DNA from: Algorimicrobium sp002414705
Lineage (GTDB): Bacteria > Bacteroidota > Bacteroidia > Flavobacteriales > Flavobacteriaceae
Assembly: GCA_963972425.1 (NCBI GenBank)
Contig: CAXAUF010000001.1
Location: 62,001-126,000 of the forward strand
Length of the DNA: 64,000 bases
Direction of reading: 5' to 3'
Below are positions 24,988 through 34,522 of this stretch, one piece after another. The position numbers were made by a program, and so were the translations under genes. Under the pieces are notes generated by a model. The model saw nothing but the letters and a program-made list of their open reading frames with translations, was not told the DNA's origin and searched no databases. Within the stretch, counting starts at the first letter, position 1. Each line of letters opens with the position of its first letter.

Positions 24988-26652
24988 CTACTTCAATTTT
25001 CGTTGTATTTTCTTAATGTAATCTGAAATAGCTTCTTGATCAGGAACCGTTGTAATTTCTTTGGTTTGTGCTTCTTCAAAAGCCTGTAAAGCTGCCGTGT
25101 AATACTGCTTTTTATAGTAATAGGTTCCAACTAAATAATAGGCTTCCCAAAAGTTTGGATTACTAGTAACTAGTTCATCCAAAACGTTTTGCTTTACATG
25201 ATTTTCTGTTGAAATGGCTTCGGAAATATTCCGACTCAAAACCCGATACTGTTCATAATTTACATACGCTTTTGTGAATTGAAACGGATCCGCTTCAATA
25301 GTCAGGTTTTCTTTATGAACTGATTTTGCTGTAGTTTCATGAGGCTCTTTTTTGAAAATATCATTCAAATTATAAGCCACAAATTCGCCTAATTGATACG
25401 GATTTGCTGACACCCAAACCAAGCCTTGTTCGGGTTTAAAAACCACACCATGATGGGCTAATAATTGGTTTAAGGCTTTTTCGTTTCCATAACCAATGGC
25501 TTTATTATCTAAACCATCTGTATTTCTTAATATAGAAACGGCTTTTTCAACCGTTAGTTTTGGTGTTTCTTGTAGTAATTCTTCCATACGTTCAAAACGA
25601 TATTGCGAATGACTTTCAGCTATCTGTTTCAGGTTGTTTTCATCGGTTTTATAGGCTTCACTTTGGAAATGATTGGAACAAATTAATTGATTGGAATTTT
25701 CCACCTCGTAAACCTCAAAATTATTTGGTGATACTTCAATAGTAATGGCGCGTTTATCTTTCGCGCTTCCAATAAAAATAGATTCAGACACGAATACTTG
25801 GCGCTTTTTGGCAATGGCAATGGCTTCATCAATATTAGACGCATATTGTAATATTTCACGCGTTAAAATGGAGATTGGAGTTTTGGCAACTAATGGCATA
25901 TCAGATTTTCCAGCGTTGATGGTAACCGTTAATCCTTGATCATTCATACCAGAAACGACACCCATCATGCCAGCCCAAGTAACAGACATAAAATTATAAC
26001 CGTTTGTTGGTTTTATAAAGGCAATAATTTTATTTTTCGCAAAATCATCGCCAGCATAAAAGTCGAAATTTCGCCCTATAATTAAACTTCCGTCTTCTGT
26101 TTTATTTCCCCAAGCCGCAAAGGATGAGCAGCCAACTAGTGCTAAATCTTGTAAAGCGTGACCAATATCGTGCGCGCTATGAAAATAGAGTAATCGCAAA
26201 TAATCATCGGCAACATAATCATACGTGTCGCCTGCATATTTTGAGACGCCTAAAATTTCGGCTTTGTATTCTTCAGGTATGTGCAAATACATTTTTCGGT
26301 TGTACCAAGCTAAAACTTTTCGTAACAGATATTGTTTGGTTTTGGATGGAACGAGTTCTTCTACTTTACCTAAAAACGCCGTTTCTTGAATAGCCATTAA
26401 TTCTTGACTTAAACTGCCTGTTTGTAATCCAATTTGATATGGATCACCAGAAACATATAATTCCCATTGGCCATATTTATTTTTTGTCAAAAGGCCATTT
26501 TCTGTGGTAAATGTAGAATCGGAAATTTGGGTACGTTTTGGAATTGTTTGCTTATAATTGGAAACATCGGGAATATCATGTAACGAATTCTGAACTCCAC
26601 AAGATGAGATAAGTAAAGTAAATGCGAGTATGTTCCATACAGATTTCAGCAT
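24988..26652 (-). CDS. C45 family Ntn-hydrolase/acyltransferase lipoprotein with C-terminal TPR-like repeat
   Basis: 554 residues. The lipoprotein signal ends ISSC (C18). The core is of the acyl-CoA:6-aminopenicillanate acyltransferase / choloylglycine hydrolase type: GLQTGSLSQEL near residue 75, and VGCSSFAAWG with the predicted autoproteolysis site G174/C175, C175 becoming the N-terminal nucleophile. Then DGSLIIGRNFDFYAGD and MGVVSGMNDQGLTVTINAG follow as in the family. The last 60 residues look like a TPR repeat (FWEAYYLVGTYYYKKQYYTAALQAF). The start overlaps the stop of the CrtI-like gene (TAATG). An envelope enzyme that makes or breaks an amide or ester is likely; its substrate in the pigment pathway is unknown. 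Confidence 0.82.
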   Translation of the reverse strand: MLKSVWNILAFTLLISSCGVQNSLHDIPDVSNYKQTIPKRTQISDSTFTTENGLLTKNKYGQWELYVSGDPYQIGLQTGSLSQELMAIQETAFLGKVEELVPSKTKQYLLRKVLAWYNRKMYLHIPEEYKAEILGVSKYAGDTYDYVADDYLRLLYFHSAHDIGHALQDLALVGCSSFAAWGNKTEDGSLIIGRNFDFYAGDDFAKNKIIAFIKPTNGYNFMSVTWAGMMGVVSGMNDQGLTVTINAGKSDMPLVAKTPISILTREILQYASNIDEAIAIAKKRQVFVSESIFIGSAKDKRAITIEVSPNNFEVYEVENSNQLICSNHFQSEAYKTDENNLKQIAESHSQYRFERMEELLQETPKLTVEKAVSILRNTDGLDNKAIGYGNEKALNQLLAHHGVVFKPEQGLVWVSANPYQLGEFVAYNLNDIFKKEPHETTAKSVHKENLTIEADPFQFTKAYVNYEQYRVLSRNISEAISTENHVKQNVLDELVTSNPNFWEAYYLVGTYYYKKQYYTAALQAFEEAQTKEITTVPDQEAISDYIKKIQRKLK

Positions 26653-28193
26653 TAATTTTCTAATTTTTCGGGTTGATTTGCAGCAATAATTTTTTCTAAT
26701 AAATAGTCCTGACCTAATAATTCAGAACAGGTAATAACACCACTTATAGTAACGCCTAAAATGCCGTGCATATTTAAACTTTGGCCTGTAAATAGCAGAT
26801 TGTCTATTTTGGTTTTAGGCGAAATAAAGGACTGCATGGATTTGTTAACATCTTTGGCATAACCATACATAGAACCACGATTTGTACCAATATAATCACG
26901 ATAAGATAGTGGTGATGAGGTATAATAGTCTTGAATGCAGTCCCGAATATTTGGAAATTTTTTTTCCAATTCGTCAATTATGATTTCCGCTTTTTCTTTT
27001 TTAAATGCTGCATACGTTTGACCACGTTCGTTTTTATGAGCAACCGTATTAAACGTATCAGCCCAAGGTTCTACTTCTTCAAAACGCATATAGGTCATGA
27101 TGGTTATATTATCACCATAAATGGCATTTTCTTTTTTAATTCCCATAGACATCATATAGCTTTCTGGCCAACTGTCTTGGGTGTAATTTTGTGCATCCCA
27201 AACAGCATCTTGTGTTTTAAAATGATAGTAATTCTTGTTGATATATTTAAAACTATCCGGTTTTAAAACGATATATAAGCTGAAGGCTGCAATGGTACTT
27301 TCAATGTTTTCAATCCGCTTTGTGTACGATTTTCTAAAGTGATCTTTGCCTACTAAATTTAAAGTGATTTTAGGCTCAATATTAGAAATAAAGGTAGTGC
27401 CTTCAATCTGGTTTCCATTAGTACAAATAGCTGCTTTAATGAGTCCGTTTTCGCAAACTAGATTTTCAACATCGTGATGTTTAAAAATGTCTCCACCATA
27501 GTTTTTTAATTGTTTTACAAGCAATTTTGTTATTTGGCTACCACCATTTATACAACGATATGCACTTTCTATATAGGAATTAACGGAAAGAGAATGTACA
27601 TAAAAAGGTGTTTTATAACCATCTCCAGCATATAAAAAATTGGAGCCAGCTAAAACAGCTTGTAAGCGTTTATTTTTGGTAATAGATTCTAAATAAGATT
27701 TAACTTGAAGCTGAAAAACATCATCAGCATAAGGACTTCCAGATTTTAATCTGTAAAGGGGAAACGTATCACAGGTTGCTTTAATTTGTTGGCAATAGGT
27801 ATTTATTGCTTTTTCTTCTTCAGGAAAATAGGTTGTTAATTGAGCGATAAATTTATCAAAACCTTGTGCATATTTATAATCGTTTTCATCATCATCAAAA
27901 CTAATAACATCAAACCCATCTTCATCCATTTTTTTGAGTGATAAGCCATCCATAATACCCAAATAATTGAAATATTGGTATAAGTTTTCGCCTTTGCTTA
28001 AACTCCCAATATAATGGACACCTGTATCAAAAATGGATTTGTTTCTGGAGAAAGTTTGCAAATTGCCACCAAACTGTTGATTTTTTTCCAAAACACAAAC
28101 GCTGTAACCTTCCTTTGCCATAATGATAGCTGAAACTAGTCCGCCTAATCCGCTGCCAACAATAACAATATCATAATGTGATTTTGGTTTCAA
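26652..28193 (-). CDS. Phytoene desaturase-like (CrtI family) NAD(P)/FAD oxidoreductase
   Basis: 513 residues. The N-terminal dinucleotide fold is complete: IVGSGLGGLVSAIIMAKEGY, then VLEKNQQFGGNLQTF. The C-terminal FAD signature is present (NLLFTGQSLNMHGILGVTISGVI). Family members desaturate, isomerise or saturate polyenes. No phytoene synthase or other carotenoid gene is nearby, and the gene is embedded in the pigment operon with 1-base overlap downstream and 1-base gap upstream. So it more likely acts on the aryl polyene or on an acyl intermediate than on a carotenoid; that is inference. Confidence 0.85.
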   Translation of the reverse strand: MKPKSHYDIVIVGSGLGGLVSAIIMAKEGYSVCVLEKNQQFGGNLQTFSRNKSIFDTGVHYIGSLSKGENLYQYFNYLGIMDGLSLKKMDEDGFDVISFDDDENDYKYAQGFDKFIAQLTTYFPEEEKAINTYCQQIKATCDTFPLYRLKSGSPYADDVFQLQVKSYLESITKNKRLQAVLAGSNFLYAGDGYKTPFYVHSLSVNSYIESAYRCINGGSQITKLLVKQLKNYGGDIFKHHDVENLVCENGLIKAAICTNGNQIEGTTFISNIEPKITLNLVGKDHFRKSYTKRIENIESTIAAFSLYIVLKPDSFKYINKNYYHFKTQDAVWDAQNYTQDSWPESYMMSMGIKKENAIYGDNITIMTYMRFEEVEPWADTFNTVAHKNERGQTYAAFKKEKAEIIIDELEKKFPNIRDCIQDYYTSSPLSYRDYIGTNRGSMYGYAKDVNKSMQSFISPKTKIDNLLFTGQSLNMHGILGVTISGVITCSELLGQDYLLEKIIAANQPEKLEN

Positions 28194-28194
28194 A

Positions 28195-31100
28195 TTAGTG
28201 CTTGGTTAAAAGGATTAAATCTGGTGTTTGATGATTAATCTGGTACTTGTGTTTTTCAAATATAGCTAAATAGCGTTTTGTGCTTTTAAAAAGAAGTATA
28301 ATGCGTGCTACTTTTTGTGTATTTAATGCTTCTAAATCCGTTTGTGTTAACACATCAGAATTAATAATAATGGTATTTGCTAAATTTTTAATGGCGTCCT
28401 GTTTTGTATCAATTACATGAATTTTATAATGATTGTTGGTAATAAAGCTATGTTGCACCAATTTTCGCGAGACCGAATTTTCTAAAAAATTAGTAATATT
28501 TCTGCTTGGACCATCCAAAGCAATTAGAAAATCTAATTGACCATCCGCATTTGAAATATGCGTAATACGCTCACTTTCGTCCAACGTGTTCAATATAAAT
28601 TTGTAGGTGTTTTGATGTGTTTTTAAATCGGTTTTTACGGATTGATACAGATCGTAATCTTTGTAGCGAAATTCCTCCAAAACCATATTATGAAAATAGG
28701 TTGCGTTTTCAGCATGATTTCTGAAGTCTTTAAATTTCGATTTAAAATGAGCACTAATATTTTTAGTGCGTTCCCGATCCGTATTCCCATAGCTTTTGTC
28801 TTCAAAAGGAATTCGCTCTAGTATTTTTACTGATAAATGGCCGCTTTTAATAACAAAATTGCCTTTCGGTAATATTTCAGAATTCCCGTGAATAATAACT
28901 GGAACAACATCTAATTTAAATTGATCTGCCAAATAAAAAGCACCTTTATGAAACCGTTTCATTTTGTGTGTATAAGAACGTGTGCCTTCCGGAAAAGCCA
29001 TAAGTGAATAGCCTTGGTCTACCTTTTTCTGTAAGTGCGTTACACCATTTTCAATGCCGCTAGAAACAGGATAGAAGCCAGCCAACTTTACCGCTTTGCC
29101 AAAGAATGGCGAGTTGTAAACCCAATCATTTACAAGAAAAATGATCTTTGGATGTAACATTCCAATTGCCAAAATATCCAGGAAAGACGTGTGGTTTGCA
29201 ATAATAACTGCTTGTTTTTTAAAGGTTTCGTTATGTGGATTTAATATAGTGGTTTTTGTGAATGGATAGGAATCTAAAACCGATTTCATAAACTTGGACA
29301 TGAGTCGGTGAAACCATCCCATTTTTTTCTTCATGCTTATTGGAATTACTTTTGAAACAATTAATCCAAAAATGGATAAAACCAAACCGCCAAGTCCATA
29401 ATATGTAAATGAAATAGAAGAAAAAATGAACAACAAAACTGGTGCTGGTCTATTGGTTTTGCTACCTATAAAGAATTTAAAAAATAACGGTTGCAGCACA
29501 AATGAAATGCATAATGCAGAAAAAATACCAATAATAGAAACCAAAGAAATACTAAAAAGTGCAGGATGTTTCGCAAAAACTAGGACACCAACACCTAAAA
29601 TAGTGGTGATTACAGACAGAATAATAGACGTTTTATGAGTTGGTAAAACACGTTCGCCTGTTTTTAATTCATGTAATAATCCGTTGGTAATAAAAATGCT
29701 ATAATCAATACCCAAACCGAAAATAAACGTGGATATAATGATGTTGAAAATATTAAACTCTATACCTGTTAAACCCATAATACCAATGGTTAACAACCAA
29801 GTTAATGCAATTGGTAAAGCGGTTACTAATGTTAGAGACACACTTCTATAAAAAAGTAATAGCAATATTAAAACGACTAATAATGAATAACCAACTAACC
29901 TATTAAAATCGTTTTTTAGTCCGCCTAAAAAGGTTTCATTCATTTGTTTGCGGTCAATTACCAAGGTTTGTGGTTGGTTTTCAAAAGTTTTTATGAATGC
30001 TTCTGTTTGATTGTCTTCTAATTTGACTAATGAAGTAACGGTAGAAAAATCATCGGTTTCACTAATGTAATCTTCAATAGAAACGGTGTTTAAGGCTTTA
30101 AAATCCTGAAGGCTTAACGTTTTGAAATCGGCTTCTATCGCGTTGTAAAACTGGTTGAAGGTAGTAGGTTTAAATCCGAGTATTTTACCACTTGAAATTA
30201 GTTCTTGTTTCGTAAAAGATATTGTTTCTGGTTGCCAGAAATTCTGCCAAGCTTGGATGTGTTTTTGTTGCTGTTCTGGACTTTGTACCAAAGCACCAAT
30301 AGAACTAAAATTGATAATTTGATTCTCTTTTTTAAGCTTTTGAAGTTTTGAAAACACCAAATCGTTAGATGAAATAGCTTCTTCTGAATTAGAACCATAA
30401 GCGGCTAAATAAACTGATTTGGATTGAATATTGGTTAAGGCATCTAAACGTTGTTGCGCTTGCATTAATTCGTCAGGCTCATAGTTTAGTTGGGAAATGT
30501 CATTATTAAAACCTGCTTTACTATAGGTAAAAATGCTCAACACGAATAAAGCGACTAATCCACCAATGAGCCATTTGTTTTTATGAAATGGGTATTTGGC
30601 TGCTGTATCTAAAATGGTTTTCTTTTGAAGTGATTTTTGATTAATTCGGTACGCTTGAGGAATAAAAATTAAAGAGAATATAGAAGCTCCCAAAACACTA
30701 ATAGCTGCAAAAATTCCTAGATCTTGAAGGGCTTGCGATTTTAAAAACAGTAAACATAAAAAAGCCAAAGCCGTTGTTAAACTACTCATTAAAATAGGTT
30801 TTGTAATGTCTTGGTACAGTTCTTTTACGTTGTTATTACTCCTTATGTGTGTTAAAATATGTAAGGCATAATCCAAGGTAATTCCTAATAAAACAGAACC
30901 AATACCTAAAGAAATAGCAGAAATATTGGTGCGTATTACAAATAACATGGCAACGGCAAGTAAGGCACCAAAAGCGGTTGGCGTAAATAATATAAGTGGA
31001 ATCGATATTTTTTTGTAGAACACAATTAATATCAAAAGAAGGATACTCATGGCAATGGATACCGTTAATTGAATATCAAGTTTTATTTGTTTAGCGTTTG

Positions 31101-31878
31101 CAACAGCAATTAAAGCACCTCCAAAATATTCGCTACTAACGGTGTTTTCGAAATCGGTATTTAATTGGTCACGCAAAGAATAGAGCTGTTCAGCAAAAAG
31201 AGCATTTTCGGATGTTTCACTGGACTTGTGCGTTGGTGTAATAAACAATAATAAATGCTGCTTGTCTTTGCTTAACAGAAAGCCGTTTTCTAAAATAAAG
31301 GCATCGCCAAAACTTAACTGCTGTAATTTTTTTAGAGCCACAAAGGATAAACCTAAAGGATCGCGTAAAATGGTTTCTTTAGCAACAAATCCCGAAGGTG
31401 AAATAAGGGTTTTATAATGTGCTTTGGTAATGGCTTGAAGGCTGTCTGAATGTAATTTAGTCTGAATTGTATTATAATCTTCGGCTTCTAAAAAAAGCGG
31501 TAAATTTTCATAAACAAAATCTAAAGTGTTTAAAACGGTTTCATCCGGAATTTGGCCTTGAATTTTATTAAAATAGGGTTGGGAATGTGTTTCTAAACTA
31601 TCAATAAATTGCGAAGCGTATTGGGTTAAATCTTGAACAGAAGCACCAGATTCACGTGTAATATTCACAATAATCTTATCAGCAAAATTGACTGTTTTTA
31701 AAACTTTTTGAGCATCTTCATTTTCATCACTTGTAGGAATAAGTTTGGTAATATCTTCCTCAAACGTAATGTTAGACGCTAAAACTACAAGTCCAGAAAC
31801 CACGACAAGTAAGCCTAAAAAACTAATTAATTTTCTAGAAGTAATCCAAAGATATATGTTATAAAAAAAATTAGTCAT
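28195..31878 (-). CDS. MMPL/RND-type transporter fused to a PlsC-type acyltransferase
   Basis: 1227 residues from the ATG at 31878, which overlaps the end of the glycosyltransferase gene by 8 bases; a longer in-frame version from 31953 would overlap far more. The first about 800 residues are an MMPL exporter: one N-terminal helix, large extracytoplasmic loops, and two sets of membrane helices with FGLGIDYSIFITNG and GSVLLGITLDYALHILTH. The C-terminal part is a 1-acylglycerol-3-phosphate acyltransferase-like domain with H896-x4-D901 (NHTSFLD) and FPEGTRS. The transporter probably moves the lipid pigment or its precursor in the envelope, and the fused domain could acylate it or join the two halves. 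Aryl polyene clusters usually carry both functions. Confidence 0.88.
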   Translation of the reverse strand: MTNFFYNIYLWITSRKLISFLGLLVVVSGLVVLASNITFEEDITKLIPTSDENEDAQKVLKTVNFADKIIVNITRESGASVQDLTQYASQFIDSLETHSQPYFNKIQGQIPDETVLNTLDFVYENLPLFLEAEDYNTIQTKLHSDSLQAITKAHYKTLISPSGFVAKETILRDPLGLSFVALKKLQQLSFGDAFILENGFLLSKDKQHLLLFITPTHKSSETSENALFAEQLYSLRDQLNTDFENTVSSEYFGGALIAVANAKQIKLDIQLTVSIAMSILLLILIVFYKKISIPLILFTPTAFGALLAVAMLFVIRTNISAISLGIGSVLLGITLDYALHILTHIRSNNNVKELYQDITKPILMSSLTTALAFLCLLFLKSQALQDLGIFAAISVLGASIFSLIFIPQAYRINQKSLQKKTILDTAAKYPFHKNKWLIGGLVALFVLSIFTYSKAGFNNDISQLNYEPDELMQAQQRLDALTNIQSKSVYLAAYGSNSEEAISSNDLVFSKLQKLKKENQIINFSSIGALVQSPEQQQKHIQAWQNFWQPETISFTKQELISSGKILGFKPTTFNQFYNAIEADFKTLSLQDFKALNTVSIEDYISETDDFSTVTSLVKLEDNQTEAFIKTFENQPQTLVIDRKQMNETFLGGLKNDFNRLVGYSLLVVLILLLLFYRSVSLTLVTALPIALTWLLTIGIMGLTGIEFNIFNIIISTFIFGLGIDYSIFITNGLLHELKTGERVLPTHKTSIILSVITTILGVGVLVFAKHPALFSISLVSIIGIFSALCISFVLQPLFFKFFIGSKTNRPAPVLLFIFSSISFTYYGLGGLVLSIFGLIVSKVIPISMKKKMGWFHRLMSKFMKSVLDSYPFTKTTILNPHNETFKKQAVIIANHTSFLDILAIGMLHPKIIFLVNDWVYNSPFFGKAVKLAGFYPVSSGIENGVTHLQKKVDQGYSLMAFPEGTRSYTHKMKRFHKGAFYLADQFKLDVVPVIIHGNSEILPKGNFVIKSGHLSVKILERIPFEDKSYGNTDRERTKNISAHFKSKFKDFRNHAENATYFHNMVLEEFRYKDYDLYQSVKTDLKTHQNTYKFILNTLDESERITHISNADGQLDFLIALDGPSRNITNFLENSVSRKLVQHSFITNNHYKIHVIDTKQDAIKNLANTIIINSDVLTQTDLEALNTQKVARIILLFKSTKRYLAIFEKHKYQINHQTPDLILLTKH

Positions 31879-33067
31879 GTTGTAAAACGCGTTTCTTTTT
31901 TTTAAAAATGCCGAAGAAAAAATAGGCAGATAAACCAAACACCATGGCTCCAAGTGTGGCTAGAGCAAAACTTCCTACAATATACGTTTTAAGATGCTCT
32001 AAAACCTCTAAATTTTCCATCAAATCATTAACAGAATACGAAATAGGTTCTTGTAGAATTACTTGTCCTAACTCTAGGCTGCCATAAATTATAAAGGGAA
32101 TAAAAGGCGGTAAACTAACATTGGAGAAAGCAAAAGCAATGGTTTTATTAAGTCTGAAAAATACAGCTAGCATTAAAACAAGAATAGTTTGAAGTCCCCA
32201 GAGAGGAGAAAACCCAATAAAAACGCCTAAAGCTACGGATAGTGCTTTCTTTTTTGGTGAATCGTTACTCCCCAGAAAATCTTCAACAAAAAATCGTTTA
32301 AGCCCTTTTTTTTTAATATTTCGGAAAAGTTGTCGTGGTTTGTAGTAAATAAGTGTTAGAAAAACCAACCACGTATTTAGGATGCTAATACGCGTAAAAT
32401 CTTGAAACGGTCGAAAGTGAGATACGCGTTCGGTTTCATCATAAAGTTCTTGAATTGGCATGTTTTTAACATCTGTATCTTTCCAAGCCAATTTGACAAT
32501 GACTTCAATTTCAAATTCGAATTTAGACGTAAAAAATTTTAAATTTTTAATAACGTGTAAAGGGTATAAACGAAATCCGGATTGCGTATCCTTGAGTTTA
32601 ATGCCTGTTTCAAACCAAAACCAAAAATTAGAAAATTTATTTCCAAAACTGCTTTTTCCAGGAACACCTTCTTGTTTCATGTTTCTAGAACCAATAATCA
32701 ACACATTTTTAGTGTCGTGTTGTTCCAGTTCAATTATGAAATTTGGAATATCATTTGGAAAATGTTGACCATCGGAATCAATAGTTAAGGCAAAATCATA
32801 ACCTAAAGAAATAGCTTTTTTAAATCCTGTACGCAAGGCAATGCCTTTTCCTTTGTTTTTGGAAAAATGGATTTGCTGAATGTTAGGATAATTTTTTAGA
32901 ATATCTATTGTGGAATCCGTTGACCCATCATTTATAATAATAATATGGTTAGTATATGTTAAAACACCCTCTAACACACGTTTTAAAGTATGCTGATTGT
33001 TATACGTTGGAATTAAAACACAAACGTTTAAATCGGTAATTTTTTGTGTGACAGATTGGTTTTGCAC
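31871..33067 (-). CDS. Family 2 glycosyltransferase with C-terminal DUF2062 membrane domain
   Basis: 398 residues from a GTG start; a stop codon two codons upstream excludes a longer frame. Residues about 13-240 are a GT-A glycosyltransferase: VCVLIPTYNNQHTLKRVL, IINDGSTDST, and the metal-binding D-x-D in LTIDSDGQHFPND. The C-terminal 150 residues are the DUF2062 type (ALSVALGVFIGFSPLWGLQTIL) with three to four membrane segments. It is dolichol-phosphate-mannose-synthase-like in its catalytic part. Such fusions are typical members of aryl polyene clusters. Acceptor unknown. 102 non-coding bases lie upstream, one of the few gaps in the operon. Confidence 0.9.
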   Translation of the reverse strand: MQNQSVTQKITDLNVCVLIPTYNNQHTLKRVLEGVLTYTNHIIIINDGSTDSTIDILKNYPNIQQIHFSKNKGKGIALRTGFKKAISLGYDFALTIDSDGQHFPNDIPNFIIELEQHDTKNVLIIGSRNMKQEGVPGKSSFGNKFSNFWFWFETGIKLKDTQSGFRLYPLHVIKNLKFFTSKFEFEIEVIVKLAWKDTDVKNMPIQELYDETERVSHFRPFQDFTRISILNTWLVFLTLIYYKPRQLFRNIKKKGLKRFFVEDFLGSNDSPKKKALSVALGVFIGFSPLWGLQTILVLMLAVFFRLNKTIAFAFSNVSLPPFIPFIIYGSLELGQVILQEPISYSVNDLMENLEVLEHLKTYIVGSFALATLGAMVFGLSAYFFFGIFKKKKRVLQHD

Positions 33068-33169
33068 GTACTAAAAGCCTTTTGGTGTTAGAGACTGAAA
33101 AATACTGATTTTTCTTTACCACTAAAAGCAATAAGTAGTAAAATACAGTATGGGTTAAGATAAATGAAT

Positions 33170-33658
33170 CTAGTTTCTTGAAATACTATTTTTTTCTTTC
33201 TCTAATAAGATGTTATTATAATCTTTTAACGCTTGCATAATGGTTTCTGCATGCTCGTGCCCAAAAACTTTCATGATTAATTTTATTTTAATCCACTTTT
33301 TTCTTTTCGGATAGTTTTCTTTATCTAAAAAGTATGTTCTAACATTTATATAAGCCACATCTTTTCTTCTAAAAGAAATATCATCAAATTGAAAAACTCT
33401 AGAAAAATCATACACTAATCCCTTATTAATAGGTGCAGAACCATTGGCTTTCATTATTAAAAGACGCATTTTATCACCTTCAAAGACAACTTTATATCTT
33501 CTTTTTTTTGAGTCTTCATCAAAAGCAAATGAATCAATACTCTGTTTAACGCTTTGTTTAATAGCTTCATATCTTTCGTCAAAAGATTCCACTGTATTTT
33601 CTTGAGAAAATATATTTAAGCTGATAAAGAATATTACTACAGTAAATAATTGTTTCAT
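33170..33658 (-). CDS. Secreted protein of unknown function in the flexirubin cluster
   Basis: 162 residues with a Sec signal peptide (FTVVIFFISLNIFSQ, cleavage near residue 19). The mature part is basic and strand-rich, with RRYKVVFEGDKMRLLIMKANGSAPIN in the middle and a helical C-terminus. I do not recognise the family. It starts 1 base after the stop of the next secreted protein gene, so the two are translated from one message. A periplasmic or outer membrane role is expected from the signal. Confidence 0.65.
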   Translation of the reverse strand: MKQLFTVVIFFISLNIFSQENTVESFDERYEAIKQSVKQSIDSFAFDEDSKKRRYKVVFEGDKMRLLIMKANGSAPINKGLVYDFSRVFQFDDISFRRKDVAYINVRTYFLDKENYPKRKKWIKIKLIMKVFGHEHAETIMQALKDYNNILLEKEKNSISRN

Positions 33659-33659
33659 G

Positions 33660-34148
33660 TTATAAGGTTTCTTTTTCTTCAGACGTAAATAGATTAGATT
33701 GTAATATATAATCCTTAATATGGTTCTTTAAATTAGTGGATGAAATGTATTGAAATTGTTTTAAAATAAACTGCTTATCTTCATCTATAGCATCTTTATA
33801 CTTTAAAAGTTTGGGTGTATTTTCTTGAATTCCTAATCTTACAAAGCGAGGTTCAATATTATTAGGTTCGGTGTTAATAGCATATTCTATATAACCTACT
33901 CCTTCAATAAAACCATCTTTTTTTTCTTTTAATGTTTTAGAACTTCTAGCTTTTAAAGCTATGGAAGCACCTTTGTAAGCTACTAAAGCTGCTGGATCTG
34001 TTTTGGAAACCGCTTGCATGGATTTATAAAAAGCATCTACATTTTCTTGCGTTTGAGCCGCTTCTTTATAAGCTTGACGCACTTGATTTAACTCCAAGCT
34101 TTGCAGGTTGGAAAAAAGTAAGACAAAACTTATAAGTAAGTATTTCAT
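33660..34148 (-). CDS. Secreted helical protein of unknown function in the flexirubin cluster
   Basis: 162 residues with a signal peptide (LLISFVLLFSNLQS). The mature part is all helical and repeats in a TPR-like way (VRQAYKEAAQTQENVDAFYKSM; ALVAYKGASIALKARSSKTL; GVGYIEYAINTEPNNIEPRF). It may be a periplasmic scaffold. No family is recognised. It sits 6 bases after the dehydratase-like gene. The pairing with the protein at 33170 suggests they act together. Confidence 0.65.
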   Translation of the reverse strand: MKYLLISFVLLFSNLQSLELNQVRQAYKEAAQTQENVDAFYKSMQAVSKTDPAALVAYKGASIALKARSSKTLKEKKDGFIEGVGYIEYAINTEPNNIEPRFVRLGIQENTPKLLKYKDAIDEDKQFILKQFQYISSTNLKNHIKDYILQSNLFTSEEKETL

Positions 34149-34154
34149 GGGTTT

Positions 34155-34520
34155 TTATATTACGTTGTAAGACGTAGTCAATTTTAATGCCACAGTATCG
34201 TTAAACTTGGTTATGTTTTTAACACGAAATCCTGTTTCGGTTTCATCAATCTCCAAAGTAAGTTCCAAATCTGGTGTTTTTTCTGGATTAATAATGGCCA
34301 TAAATTTTACATTACTTGCAGATTGCATAAAGAGTTTTTTTGAAAGGACTTCTTCAGAAAGTTCTTTAATAATCTGCATCATACAAACACCTGGAGTTAC
34401 AGGGTTTCCAGGAAAATGCCCTTTAAAAACATCATGATCTTTATTAATAGTAATATGACCAACAGCCTTGCCGTCTGTGAATTCTAATTTATTTACGGTA
34501 TAAAAGTCTTTTAACAACAT
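34155..34520 (-). CDS. FabZ-like 3-hydroxyacyl-ACP dehydratase
   Basis: 121 residues, a single hotdog domain. The active-site region FKGHFPGNPVTPGVCMMQII is a good match to FabZ, with the catalytic histidine in GHFPGNPVTPG. The protein is somewhat shorter than housekeeping FabZ (about 140-150). It should dehydrate 3-hydroxyacyl-ACP during growth of the polyene or of the alkyl chains. The cluster has two further hotdog proteins at 46989 and 47441 that lack the GHFP motif, so this is the most canonical dehydratase. Confidence 0.85.
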   Translation of the reverse strand: MLLKDFYTVNKLEFTDGKAVGHITINKDHDVFKGHFPGNPVTPGVCMMQIIKELSEEVLSKKLFMQSASNVKFMAIINPEKTPDLELTLEIDETETGFRVKNITKFNDTVALKLTTSYNVI

Positions 34521-34522
34521 GA

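Noticed and set aside
26931..27266. 111-codon plus-strand frame inside the CrtI-like gene
   Set aside because: Antisense to a well-supported enzyme gene with intact motifs; its translation has no sensible composition.
26652..28193. Carotenoid biosynthesis gene
   Set aside because: CrtI family is clear, but no phytoene synthase, cyclase or hydroxylase is nearby and the gene is locked into the flexirubin operon.
31879..31953. Longer start for the MMPL-acyltransferase fusion
   Set aside because: It would overlap the glycosyltransferase gene by 83 bases and add a tail without the expected first helix; the ATG at 31878 gives the usual short overlap.
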